Assembly: GCA_004123355.1 (NCBI GenBank)
Contig: SCHM01000001.1
Span: 3,712,001 to 3,776,000 of the forward strand
Source of the DNA: Amphirosellinia nigrospora
Taxonomy: Eukaryota > Ascomycota > Sordariomycetes > Xylariales > Xylariaceae
Length of the DNA stretch: 64,000 nt
Direction: 5' to 3'
The notes below the pieces were generated by a model, which was not told the DNA's origin, did no database searches, and saw only the letters and a list, made by a program, of their open reading frames with translations. This document shows, piece by piece, positions 1-13,200 of this stretch (its first letter is position 1; each line of letters begins with the position of its first letter). A program made the translations under genes and the position numbers.

Positions 1-1
1 A

Positions 2-382
2 CCTGTCGACGAAGCTAACCCCACGAATAAGCGAGCCCTAGAGCTAATTGAGATAGAGCTGGGTGATATGATTCTATATAAGAAGGCTAGGGTTGAACTA
101 CATCAATTGAGGCATCAGAAAGTACCTGGCTTCCGGCAACCGGCCATGTTTCGGCGTGTTTTGGGGCTTTTGGAAGGGCACCATTACAAACTTGCAGACC
201 GGCACTTGATCATAGAGCTTTTTGACAAGAGTGTGTTACGGCATATCATCTACGGAGAAGATAGTAGCGATGAGGGAGACAGCAATTCGGGGGACGAGCA
301 GCGAACAGAGAGACAAAGAAGTATCAGTGACCCAGCAGACTTGGAGATGACGACAACGAGAGCCTATCAATTGTCGATTTAG
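2..382 (+). CDS. 3' end of an unrecognised gene, cut by the window edge
   Basis: An open frame runs from the first bases of the window to a TAG at 380-382, without needing the internal ATG at 68, so the gene probably starts upstream. The visible part is about 126 residues. It is charged and helix-prone, with a run rich in Lys, His and Arg in the middle. The last 50 residues are acidic and Ser-rich, with an EDSSDEGDS stretch, as in many disordered nuclear-protein tails. I do not recognise a family. A second open stretch at 621-899 lies downstream in another phase and could be a further exon or a decayed continuation, but no clear splice sites join them. It could be a host gene or the remnant of a repeat-associated protein. 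Confidence is low because codon use and homology cannot be tested here. Confidence 0.3.
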   Translation, partial: PVDEANPTNKRALELIEIELGDMILYKKARVELHQLRHQKVPGFRQPAMFRRVLGLLEGHHYKLADRHLIIELFDKSVLRHIIYGEDSSDEGDSNSGDEQRTERQRSISDPADLEMTTTRAYQLSI

Positions 383-1135
383 TAGGATGGTCGATAACTG
401 GTTGAAAGTATACCAGTTGGATATGGGTTATTGCGTTGCAGGGCCTCCTGAGATCCGTTGTACGATACCAATGCGCGATATGATTTGGGGATGCCATGCC
501 ATGGGGTTTGCATAAGTAGCTCATATTTCGCAGCATGGCCAGCACCTTGTATTTCATCGGCATAATCCGGCGTTATGGATTAAAACTGCGAACAGAGGGT
601 CGGCTAAACCACTTGAGGAGTTGTTAGGAACTGGGGTTTTTTCCCCAGGTTTCGGTCCGGTGCACTATACCAATCGCATTCACAATACAAAATTTCTCGA
701 ATTTACTAGACGGACAGTACCAATACTTGATCAAATGTTTCGCTTACTTTTTAAATTTAGGGACATGAAGATGGCCGTTGGTATCTTATTGGCCGAAATG
801 AGAACGATGGCGACGGAAGTGATACGCCTTCTCGCGCCCAAACTTGGTGAATTTAAGTATTCCTGGCAGCATCAAGCAAGTTTTACCTATCCCTTCTAGA
901 AACTTCCGTGTAGAAAATAGCGTTTTATAGTGTGTTCAAGTTCTAATTCTGTGAAACTATATTGTTTAAAGAATTAAGTGACGTCGCTATAAACCCCACT
1001 TCATATGTGAGAACGTCGCCTCTCGTGCTTGGTTTTTGTTTTTCCGCCGGTCCAGCTACCTCTAAAGTATGAGCCAATAGCTTACTTATCCTTTCAAGTA
1101 AATGATAGATATTTATACTACAATTCATTCCCAAA
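383..1135. other. Intergenic region upstream of THI20
   Basis: No supported gene. A 92-codon open stretch at 621-899 (+) has a plausible protein look (Arg/Lys/Met rich, helical) but no recognised family, and could belong to the broken gene on its left. The last 200 bases are the THI20 promoter and leader. I looked for the conserved fungal TPP-riboswitch core sequences and saw none. Confidence 0.4.
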
Positions 1136-3390
1136 ATGGCCGACAAGAAGATTCTCATCGTCGCGGGAAGCGACTCATCGGGTGGTGCGTAAGTCACAAT
1201 TCTCGTGAGGTATTTATTTCGCTTGCAAGCAAGACGAAGTCATGCCCTTCCTTGACAAAAAGCATGAGCCTTTAGCTAATTAGGTTGAACGGAAGGGGCC
1301 TCGAAGCAGACCAGAAGGTTATCGCTGCTCATGGCTGCTACGCCATGACGGCCACGACGGCGCTGACTGCCCAGAACACCACGGGAGTTGATGACATTCA
1401 TCAGATACCAGCCGAGTTTACAAGAAAACAAATCGATGCCGTGTTTAAGGACATCCCGCCCAACGTCGTCAAAGTTGGTGGGTTGGGCCCATGGCCCCAT
1501 CTTCTTTTGCAGTTTTGCTGATTGGGCACAGGAATGTTAGGTTCAGCGGCCACCATCGAGATGCTCGCCCAGGCAGTGGTCGACTACAAGGTCGAAAGGC
1601 TAGTCTTAGACCCAGTACGTGGATAACATGAAAGCGTGATTCACATGGCAGCCAGCCTTCTTAGAACCTAACGTGGCTGACCGTTGATCTACGAAGGTTA
1701 TGGTTGCTACCACGGGCGCTCAACTATTGCCCGCAGAGGCCATTGATGAACTGCGCGAACTCCTATTACCTCTAACTTTCATCTTGACGCCGAACATACC
1801 CGAGGCAAAGCTTCTACTCACGAACAGCGGGGAGACACCGCAGGAGGTTGGGCGGGTCGAAGACTTGGAGAATCTAGCGAGGCGGCTCCGGGCGCTTGGT
1901 CCGAAGTGGGTGCTCGTCAAGGGCGGACATATTCCCTTCAAAAAAGACGGCACAGTTACTACGTCGCCCGAACACAGGGAGATCATCGTCGACGTGCTTC
2001 TTGGGCCCGACGGAAACGCGATCAGGATCGAGAGTCCCTACGTCGATTCCAATAATACGCACGGCACCGGCTGCTCGCTCGCTTCGGCCATCGCGGCGAA
2101 TCTCGCGAGGGGCCTAGACACCATTGATGCCGTGCGTACAGCGTGTCAGTATATCGAAGCTGCTATTCGCACCGCGCCGGGTTATGGGAAAGGCCATGGG
2201 CCGCTTAATCACTTTCACTCGACGTACATGTTGCCATTTGCACCGTGAGTTTTCTATATTTTTACGGCTAGATCTGCCCTTCTCGCTATGCACGAGCGAG
2301 CTAATTATTATTACCAAGGGGACGGTTTGTGGAATGGTTACTTTCTCGCCCAGACGTCGCCCCCGTATGGCATCGCTTCGTCAGCCACCCTTTCGTCCTC
2401 GCGCTCGGGAGTGGAAAACTGCCACTCGAGTCATTCAAGAAGTATCTCATTCAAGATTACTTGTATCTCATACACTTTGCGCGCGCCAATGCCCTTGCGT
2501 CATACAAGGCGAAGAATATACAAGATATCGCAGCTGTACGTGGGAAATTATTGCCAAGGGGCGAGGAGGCACATAGACGAGATAGTACTGATTTTGGTCA
2601 CCGCTTTTTCTTAGGGAGCAAGTATCGTCCAACACATCCACACCGAGATGGAACTACACCTTGATTACTGCAAGAGCTTTGGTATCGAGAAGGAGGAGAT
2701 CGAGGCCACTGAGGAGCATCAAGGTATGCAGATATGGCCCTCTCGCTTCTAGAGTACCTGATTACGTTTATATTAGCACGCTCGCTGACAAGCCAATTTT
2801 CCTCACCGGCTTATAGCGTGCACGGCCTATACACGATATGTCCTAGACATCGGCCAGTCTGAAGACTGGCTCGGCCTCCAGATCTCACTGGCACCTTGCC
2901 TGCTCGGCTACGGCGCTATTGCGAAACAGCTGCATGTCGATCCACGCACCAAGACCGAGGGAAACACGGTGAGTTGAGTCCAGCCGTCCATGTTTGCTTA
3001 TTCCGTGGCACTATTGAATTATGAGACAAGGCGCTCAATCACTGACTCTAGGTGTTCTAGTACTGGCCCTGGATTCTGAACTATGTCGCAGATGACTACG
3101 TGCAGGCTGTGCAAACTGGATGTGGTGAGTTGCTCCTCGTATCTAAACCCTCTACAACGGTGACCCTTCCTTGTCGTGAAAGTGTGGTTATCATTGACAT
3201 GTGTTATTACGATACAGAGCTCATAGAAAGGAATGCAGTTCTACAATCTCCTTCGAGGATCGAGGAGCTGGTCAAGATATTTATTCACGCTACCAAGGTA
3301 TGGCACGTTTACGTACGAGTTGTTCAGACTACTGGGCTAACATGGCAGTAGATGGAGATCGGATTCTGGGAGATGTTTCCTTCTGCTTAA
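1136..3390 (+). CDS. THI20: Bifunctional hydroxymethylpyrimidine (phosphate) kinase / TenA-type thiaminase II, thiamine biosynthesis
   Basis: Ten exons: 1136-1188, 1296-1477, 1532-1614, 1697-2244, 2319-2535, 2615-2723, 2817-2968, 3061-3124, 3218-3297, 3352-3390. They join without a frame break to 1527 nt, or 508 residues; yeast Thi20 is about 550. The N-terminal half is a ThiD ribokinase-fold domain. It starts with GSDSSGGAGLEAD, carries TPNIPEA in the middle, and has the anion-hole motif THGTGCS with its catalytic Cys near residue 260. It phosphorylates hydroxymethylpyrimidine and its phosphate. The C-terminal 220 residues are a TenA/thiaminase II domain, with ARANALASYKAKN, a Cys-containing PCLLGYGAIA segment and YWPWI, which salvages the pyrimidine from degraded thiamine. 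This fusion is the known ascomycete arrangement. The first ATG gives GSDSSGGAG directly after a short lead, so the start is secure. Acceptors at 3060 and 3351 were chosen because nearer AGs bring in-frame stops. The enzyme is presumably cytosolic. Confidence 0.93.
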
Positions 3391-4219
3391 GTGTGCAAGG
3401 CCGGGCGCTCTATGTTTCACCTTGGCCACTTATCGAAAGATATGAGCAATACAACAGGTGTTGGATTTACTGGAGCTAACAGGTTCGGACTTGAGAATTA
3501 ATTATCGATGAATAAATTCAGGTCGATCTAGATACGTTATGCTTAACTTCCTACATAGTTCTCGTTTCTCAGTTTCCACATCAGCTCGAATCATCTAGGT
3601 ATCCTGTAAAAAAAATCAAGGTAGCTTGTTAAATACGAGCCATCTAATAACATGATCGAGAGTAAAACTGATCATGGGAAGAGTGTACTTGCCGTAGGTA
3701 GCACATGAGACGTCCCTTCCGAGATCAGGGCCTGAGGATAACCTGTTTATCGATAGAGATATGCCGCATATGCACAGACCATGATCCACTTTTCTCGGGT
3801 ATCCACCAATGTTGGGTCGAGACCCCTGGTAAAGCTTACGGATGAAGAGGTACATCTGTAGCCATCAATCTATAGTGCGTATAGAGGTACCTAATCTCAT
3901 CTGGCGTGTGGGGCGTGCCTACCTAGTGCCAAAAAAATTGTCTGCAAAGGATAACAGTCTTTGCCTCCGTCGATTCACTGCTGAGAGCAGAAGAAAACAA
4001 TTCCATCCCCCTTCTTAATCAATACCAACTCTCACCCCATCATCCATCCTTCATCCGCAACTTCTATCCCGCTCATTTCTGCAGGGTGCATTCCTGCGCT
4101 TACCATAATCGTCCGCATTTTTCATCTCACCCGCGCGCTCCCAGTAGTTAATTGACCTGACTTCGCGCGCACGCCTACACCCACACGCAGCACATAGTAA
4201 CTCTCTCATCAAAAGCACC
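3391..4219. other. THI20 3' region and DBP2 promoter
   Basis: No gene is supported. The right half, from about 3990, is pyrimidine-rich (runs of CCCATC, TCATCC and CTCACC) and leads into the DBP2 start codon, as expected for a highly expressed fungal gene. Confidence 0.5.
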
Positions 4220-6749
<2,530 letters not shown>

Positions 6750-7810
6750 CTGAATTCCGCAATAGGCGCGTAATCCTAACAATCAGATACCACAACGCTT
6801 GTGGGATCGCCGTCATTTTCTCATGTCACAAAAGCACAGATGGCGTTATTTAGAGGGTCGGGCTGATTAGACATTGTAATATCGGCCTCTAAGTCGTTGC
6901 ATACCTTACTGGTTGCACGTGTCATTCTTCCTTTGATTTTATTCGGAGGGGTGGGGAGTCTCAAGGTCATAAAAAAGCATAAGGCTACTTCAGCTGGAGA
7001 CAAGGCACAGCATCTGTTAAATTTTGCAAGGTGTATCCCGAGAAATTAACTGGCAGCCAAGTCTTTTCAGGACACAAGACCTTTGCTGTTGAACTTGCTG
7101 ACCCGTTTCTAGTCTAGATTGGAACTACTAAGCCACTTTATGTCGACTTTAGATAGTCTCATACTCAAGTAGATTGACTGGTCTAGATTGCGCTCTCTTT
7201 ATGAGGCAAACCAGACCGTCTAGATAGGTAGCATGAAAACGTATCTTTAGATGAAAAGTTATGTGACGCGTTCAATCAGTCTCGTGATCTATGTCTTCGG
7301 GATAGCCAATGATCCCTTCAACAAGATGCCCAACGTCATTATCAATGCCAGGCGCCGCAGCTATTTATTATGCTGCTTGATATTTTGCCGGGTCTGGCAG
7401 TCTGATATCCGTAAGCATATTTAACAGGGCACCTCGTGAATGGGCATACAATATAATACGGCCCACATCCATTTAACCGGTTCTCGCAGGTTACCTTCCG
7501 CTCAGATTGTCGTTCTCTCTTGGCATCATATTTGCTGCCATGGTGTCTTTCAGTTCGTACAGGACGCTGTGTTGCTTGTCGTCATTTGTCTCCTACACCC
7601 GAGGCTTATTATGCCGTTGTCGGGATGATCATAGGTCTAAATACTCTAGCTTAGGGAACCCTTTTATGTTGCACCACCCTGAGCAGTCAACATATTGAAA
7701 AGGGCACGCCGTCCACACAGACGACCTGTTAGCTTTGGGACTCATTCTAGTCAAGCCAAGATCTTACTCTGTACCGTTGTTGTTGTTGTTGTTGTTGTTT
7801 GTCATCAACC
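6750..7810. other. Intergenic region between DBP2 and the AA9 gene
   Basis: No gene is supported. It holds the DBP2 3' region and the AA9 promoter. A (GTT)8 microsatellite at 7776-7799 ends 11 bases before the AA9 start codon and would lie in its 5' UTR. Repeated TCTAGA-like words (for example around 7115-7235) give the middle part an AT-rich, repetitive look. Confidence 0.5.
7776..7799. repeat. (GTT)8 microsatellite in the AA9 5' leader
   Basis: Eight GTT units ending 11 bases before the AA9 ATG at 7811. The position in the presumed 5' UTR means unit changes could affect translation. Confidence 0.85.
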
Positions 7811-9183
7811 ATGAAGGCCACGGCAGCATTTGCGTTCTTTATTGGCGCTATCCAGGCCGCTCCTCATTGTACGTAACTATTTTGAATTTCTATTTCTATC
7901 AACAAGTTCAAGGTTCCTTATATCTGTACTACGTCCAACGGTTTGTTTGTGGTTAAATGTATCCAGGAAGGTTATTGGCTTGGCTATTGATGAGGTGATT
8001 GTATGTGTGTATTACTAGCTAACATGATCCTACGCAGACACGTTCCCCAAGCTCGCTGGGACGGCGGACTGGTCGTCGGTGCGCCAGGTTAGTATCCCCA
8101 ACTCAATTCGTTTTGTTTTGTCAAATACCACACAGCGAGAGGCGGTTCATCAGGAGTCTCGAGATTCCTATTACCCCATTCCAGCAGCACCCTCTTCCAT
8201 CGACCTGAATCACTGACTCGATCAATAGACGGCCAACTTCCAGAGCAATGGACCCGTGACAGACGTGACGAGCGACGCCATCCGGTGCTACGAACGCGCA
8301 GCCGGAGGCGCGCCCGACGTCACGACGGTCAACGCCGGTGGCCAGATCACCTGGGCGGTTGCGCCCAACATCTACCACCCGGGGCCCTGTCCGCGTACAT
8401 GGCCAAGGTGCCCAGTGGCCAGACTGCCGCCACGTGGGATGGGAAGGGGGCCGTCTGGTTCAAGGTCTTCCAGGACATGCCGTCTACTAGTGGCGGGCAA
8501 TATACCTGGCCTTCGAATGGTGAGTTGTTATTTCTTTTCTGAATGGATGGATGGATGGAAGTTAGAACCATATTGAAGGAAAATGAAAAAGGGTAAGGAG
8601 AGAGGGGAGGAGAAGTAAACTGGGAGTGAAAATCCCCAAAGCTTGGTTAGCTACGAGAACGGAGGGAAGGAGGCTAAAGATGTTTACCGCGTTCTGATAC
8701 TGATACGATTATTCATCGCAGGAAGTACCCAGGTCGGCTTTACGATTCCGCAGTGTATCGCCAACGGCGATTATCTGTTCCGTATCGAACACGTCGCCCT
8801 CCATAGGTTAGTTTAATCCCTTTGTGCTGTGTTCCCCCCACCGTCGTTTATTTATTTATTTATTTTCGTCCTCCGGCAACGACGACGACACTCATATTCT
8901 AATCAACAATTTCACGCCCTTGTCACGAATGAAGAACATCTACATAACAGGTAGCTAACACATGATACACAACAAATGTAGCGCCAGCTCGGCAGGCGGT
9001 GCCCAGTTCTACATCTCGTGCGCCCAGATCACCGTCTCCGGAGGCTCTGGCTCCAAGACGCCGTCGAACCTCGTCTCCTTCCCTGGCGCGTACAAGAGTA
9101 CCGATCCCGGCCTCCTCATCAATATCTACAACAACGGCGGCAAGACCTACGAGCCTGCCGGTCCCGCTGTCTTCACTTGCTGA
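7811..9183 (+). CDS. Secreted AA9 lytic polysaccharide monooxygenase (one-base frameshift in exon 3)
   Basis: Five exons: 7811-7868, 8038-8087, 8229-8519, 8722-8806, 8982-9183; about 228 residues, the size of a single-domain AA9 with no cellulose-binding module. A hydrophobic signal peptide (MKATAAFAFFIGAIQAAP) is followed by HYTFPKL, so cleavage exposes the N-terminal His of the copper histidine brace. The second copper His is in NIYHPGP, and the axial Gln/Tyr pair is in GAQFYISCAQ. Cysteines fit the usual AA9 disulfides. The enzyme oxidatively cleaves cellulose or hemicellulose outside the cell. Exon 3 is 291 nt where phase requires 292. The frame changes inside the CCC at 8385-8387, just after HPGP, and the other frame continues as LSAYMAKVPSG, so one C is missing. 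All other splice joins agree. I treat this as an assembly error, not a pseudogene. The family name GH61 is the older synonym. Confidence 0.9.
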
Positions 9184-10113
9184 GGGGTGGTCTGATAGGA
9201 TGTGAATTCTTGGTGGTGATTGGAGAGAGAGGCTGTCGACGAGGATCATGGTCAAGTTTGCTGAGGAGCCTAGTTAATACGGATATCGTTACGGTGTATA
9301 TAGTTAACTACGGAGTGTCGAGTACTCGACTTGGCTACATTTCATCTTTTGATAGTGTTGTAGTATGGTGCTACAATTCTAATCCTTCACATGAATGATT
9401 GAGGCTCTGAAATTTTCCTTCATTTTCTAAGTTCCTGAGCTGTGCTGCTCAAACTCGAGTCGTAGTGGTTAGCGTTCTGTAGAGTTGAGACATCCCAAGT
9501 TCGTTTCGGTCGCCATATTATCACGGAACTGAATTGTAATATTAAGAATATATAGCAGACATGTTCTCAATATCAGAGTTAGATAGATACAACTCCGCGG
9601 CATGCGACTTTCTCTTCCATGTTTGTGCACTGTTCCTGTAATACTGACATAAGGTATGATCAACATGGTCGCTGGACTTATAAAATTTGCTTTTCAGAGT
9701 TATCAAGATCTCGTAAGAAGACCAAGCATGTAGTCGGACAAGAGCTTTCATCGTTGCTTGTTTTTACTACATACATTCATAACCTTTGTCACAGAAGCAT
9801 AGTAGGATCGTCATGAAAGTTCATGTGCCCATCATCTCGCCCCCTAGCGAGGAGATTTGGTAATGGTGACATTATTCTAGCCTCATTCAGTTACTTAGGT
9901 AGTGATCTAGGAGATATATGCCACGTGCGGTACACAGTAGTTAGATTCTAGCTCAACCTTATATATGAGTACACACTCTAATACAGCGGAGAACTAGCAG
10001 CCTGGCGTTCCTCGTGGCGCAACACAAAAGAAAGAAGCGTGTTATCAAGAGACACACGAGCTAGATTCATGAAACAACAACTTCAAGTACAAATACACCA
10101 AAAAAAAGAATAA
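9184..10113. other. Intergenic region between the AA9 gene and the tRNA
   Basis: Nothing beyond short open frames of 60-70 codons without domain features. It contains the AA9 3' UTR (about 9184-9450). Confidence 0.5.
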
Positions 10114-10245
10114 CTCTCGATCGGGGAATCGAACCCCGGCCACCTGCGACTTGTTCTCACATTCACAAGGGTTCCCACTCTCGTGAGTTCCAAGTTTTCT
10201 TTGAAGAATGACAAGCAGGTATCCTGACCACTAGACCAATCGAGA
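10114..10245 (-). tRNA. tRNA-Asp (anticodon GTC) with a 60-nt intron
   Basis: Read on the minus strand. The acceptor stem TCTCGAT pairs fully with ATCGAGA, followed by discriminator G. The D arm contains GGTCTAGTGGTCAGGA (box A). The anticodon stem CCTGC/GCAGG encloses loop TTGTCAC with GTC at positions 34-36. The T stem CGGGG/CCCCG encloses TTCGATT (box B). The loop is interrupted after position 37 by an intron at 10149-10208. The intron 3' end (ACAAG) can pair with the anticodon-loop segment CTTGT, as expected for a splicing-competent pre-tRNA. G73 also fits aspartate. The intron is longer than most nuclear tRNA introns. Confidence 0.9.
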
Positions 10246-13200
10246 TAGGGGGGAAACTGATTTGTGTGTATTGTTCCAGGCCGCGTATGCCGAGTCAAGG
10301 ACTCCGGGTTCGGCATCGGGGTGGGTGGGGAGGAGCAAGTTACTTAGCTTCGACCGCTGGGGGGGATATTACCACGTGCGAATAACTTTATGGGCGGAAG
10401 CAGATGGTCCGCCGACAGAGCTATTTACTTAGTCGTATATTTTGGTTTCCTACGCTTTCTTCGTCGGGCGGGGGCTCCACCTGCTGCTGCGGAAATTGAA
10501 GCTAGAGAGTGGGTTCGTCGAAAGAAAATCGTAGGATCCGGCAAACGCGATGTCCTGTAGTTGAGAAGGGAGGGATACTGTAGGACAAATACTGTAGGAC
10601 AAACATTGGGATAAGCGCGTTTGGCAAAGTTAGGTAACTATGATTAGGGTACAATCCTGAGACATAGCCGATTGGCGTACTACTCATTGTACAATACTAT
10701 ACGTTTCATCTTTGCTGGTTTGCCCCTAATGTCTATTTCGAGGCTACTCGGAGATTTGAATCTGGTTTATGTTGTCCCCTAATGAGTATTGTGCAATGTA
10801 CTTAGTTAGTCTAGTATATCACTATATCAGCATTTCTGTCGTGACTATCAGCCAGGTACAATTATATCTATGGGGGCGGTTCAATGCGAGACTGGGCATC
10901 GAACTAATATCATATTACACACGTGTTTTGTCAATATTATCACTCTCTTCTTGGTCTCGGGCTTTGTAACTCGCTGTCACGTCGCCGCGATAACCAGTTA
11001 CAGATCCATGACTCAGTTTCGTCGAATCGGACAGGGGGAGAGTCGAAATCTGTGAACCTGAATCGCCAATGCTGAAGATCGGATGTACTCCTATGGTTCC
11101 CTCAGGGCCATTGCTCCGAGTTATCGCATGTGATAGGAACTATTGGTCCGGACGACGTTTAGGGTTTGCGAGGCCTGTCATGTCGCCCGGCTCAGTGGCT
11201 GGTGCATGAGGATCTAGATTCGCAAGTATCTTCATATCACGGGGGGCGTCCAGGGGAGAGAGACCTCCACAACCAGCCATCCGAACTTGCCTCGGGGGGT
11301 TGTAAGGAAGCTTGATGCGACCGAATAAGATACACGGAGGTAGGGTATGCGAGTTGATGATTACGTGGAACGAACATGGGTGTCGGATAACCTCGCTTTG
11401 GGTTCTGGTTCTGGCCAACGTCCATCTGTGGCCTGTGAGGACTCCGCTCGAAGCGCGGGTAGATGATTTCCGTCTATGATTTGAAGATCAATGGAGGGCC
11501 AGTCCTACCCTTCACACAGGAGAATGTAGGAAGTACGTCACAATGCTTCTCTATTCCATGTAGCTTTGAGCAAATGGAAATTAAAGTTACATACAACAAT
11601 GTAATAATTTGTCACTTCAAAGTCTCAACAACTCAACCCTGCTATTATTGGCACAATGCACAATGGTAGACAGCATCAATGCTTACCAAGGTTGTTACTG
11701 ATAATCTGAATTTATCTTCCAATGTTGGGGAGGTTTGCTATGCTCTGTTCACAGTACGTTCAGTTCATGCTCGATGTCAATTATAATATTACTGACTAGA
11801 ATACCATCGTAAACGTCTCATATTTTTTTAATTCATCTCTAAGACACCTAAGCCGAAACCTGACTGAATACTGGCAGCAGTTAATGAAGTCTTTAGCCAG
11901 CCATAGATGATAGGTCCTAAAAAAAAGGAGCTTCCGACATCGCCGTAGTTGTGAAGTTCTTTTTCTAGACTCGGATGTCAGAAAAAGGAAATTTATCTAG
12001 CGAATATACAACAGATTCGTCGCCACGATTGATACGTAAATTTGACTGACTGAACGAGCTCTTTCGATTGGGGCGAAAGCAAGGGAGTCGTTTTTTTCTT
12101 TCTGAACAGGGTTTTCAACCAACAGCCAAGCATTTCTCAGCTCCCAACTTTGGACGTATGGCTTGCTCTCTCCTTCAATGACCCTAAATGAAATTTGCGA
12201 AGTTGGTTAATAATTCACAAGCCGTCCTTTATTTACACCAGTAAGATGTTGTCTGATTAACCAAAACCTGAACGTCAATCAATTTATTTCTTACTTTTGA
12301 GTGCAATTATTCATGTTCACAACATTGGTGGCTTGAGTGTCTAAGAAAGGTCACCCCGTTGTCCCATGCTTTCAGCAGCAAGCCACATACTGACACACAT
12401 CTTGTGGGTAAGCGGTAAAGACCTAGGCCAGTCACAGGTACATGAAGCGTCAATAGGACCGAGCAATAATGGCTGGGTAGTATGTATGCAAGCCACTTTA
12501 CTCCAGAGGACTCAATGAATGATGATTGGCGATTGGCTTCCCCTCAGTCATTTGCACAAAAAGAGACATGGCACGGATCCTCTGGCTCGCAACTGTTGCC
12601 TAGTATAGCTGATGGGATGACGAGATTAGCGGCAGTATCTGTTCAGTAATTAAACAGACTTCGTGAAGAGCTAATGGTAGAGAGCTGATGTAATTAATGA
12701 TAACAGATGAGAGCAAATGTTACAAAGAACAGTGCTCTTGTGAAACCCGCCTTACCACTAGCGACCCCCATCCATTCCACGAGTGTAACGGGATCTAGCA
12801 TGTTAGCAACAAGCGATAGCTCACCACCTGAACCAGAGGGCAACGCCAATCGCAGCCAGATCGTTGTGTTCCTACCTTAGACCGATCTCGTACAAAGTAG
12901 TACACCAACGAGACCTACGGACACCGCTAGTATACCGTACACCTTCTGGTGCTACTGACTTTTGGCGTCACGGCAGCTCATCCGAAAGTACACTAGGAAC
13001 CATAGAATGCATCAACATGTCCCAGGTTTGTGTTCCGCTCACCCTCCCCGATTCCCTGCTTCGACTTTGGTGATATAATGCGGCCCACATGTCTGACGCA
13101 TTGATGAACAAAAGAAGAACAACCTGCATATTTGGAAGACAGAATTTTGGGCGGGTTGAGAAATACTACCTCATCAATCAAGGCCCGTATACGGTTAGTT

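Noticed and set aside
900-1135. Possible TPP riboswitch upstream of THI20
   Set aside because: Thiamine genes in fungi can carry TPP riboswitches in 5' introns, but I see neither the conserved CTGAGA-type element nor the second conserved core word here.
7811-9183. AA9 as a pseudogene
   Set aside because: Signal peptide, copper ligands and all splice sites are intact; the only defect is one missing C, of the same kind seen in essential genes of the window.
10083-10316. 77-codon minus-strand open frame
   Set aside because: It overlaps the tRNA-Asp gene completely and has no protein features.
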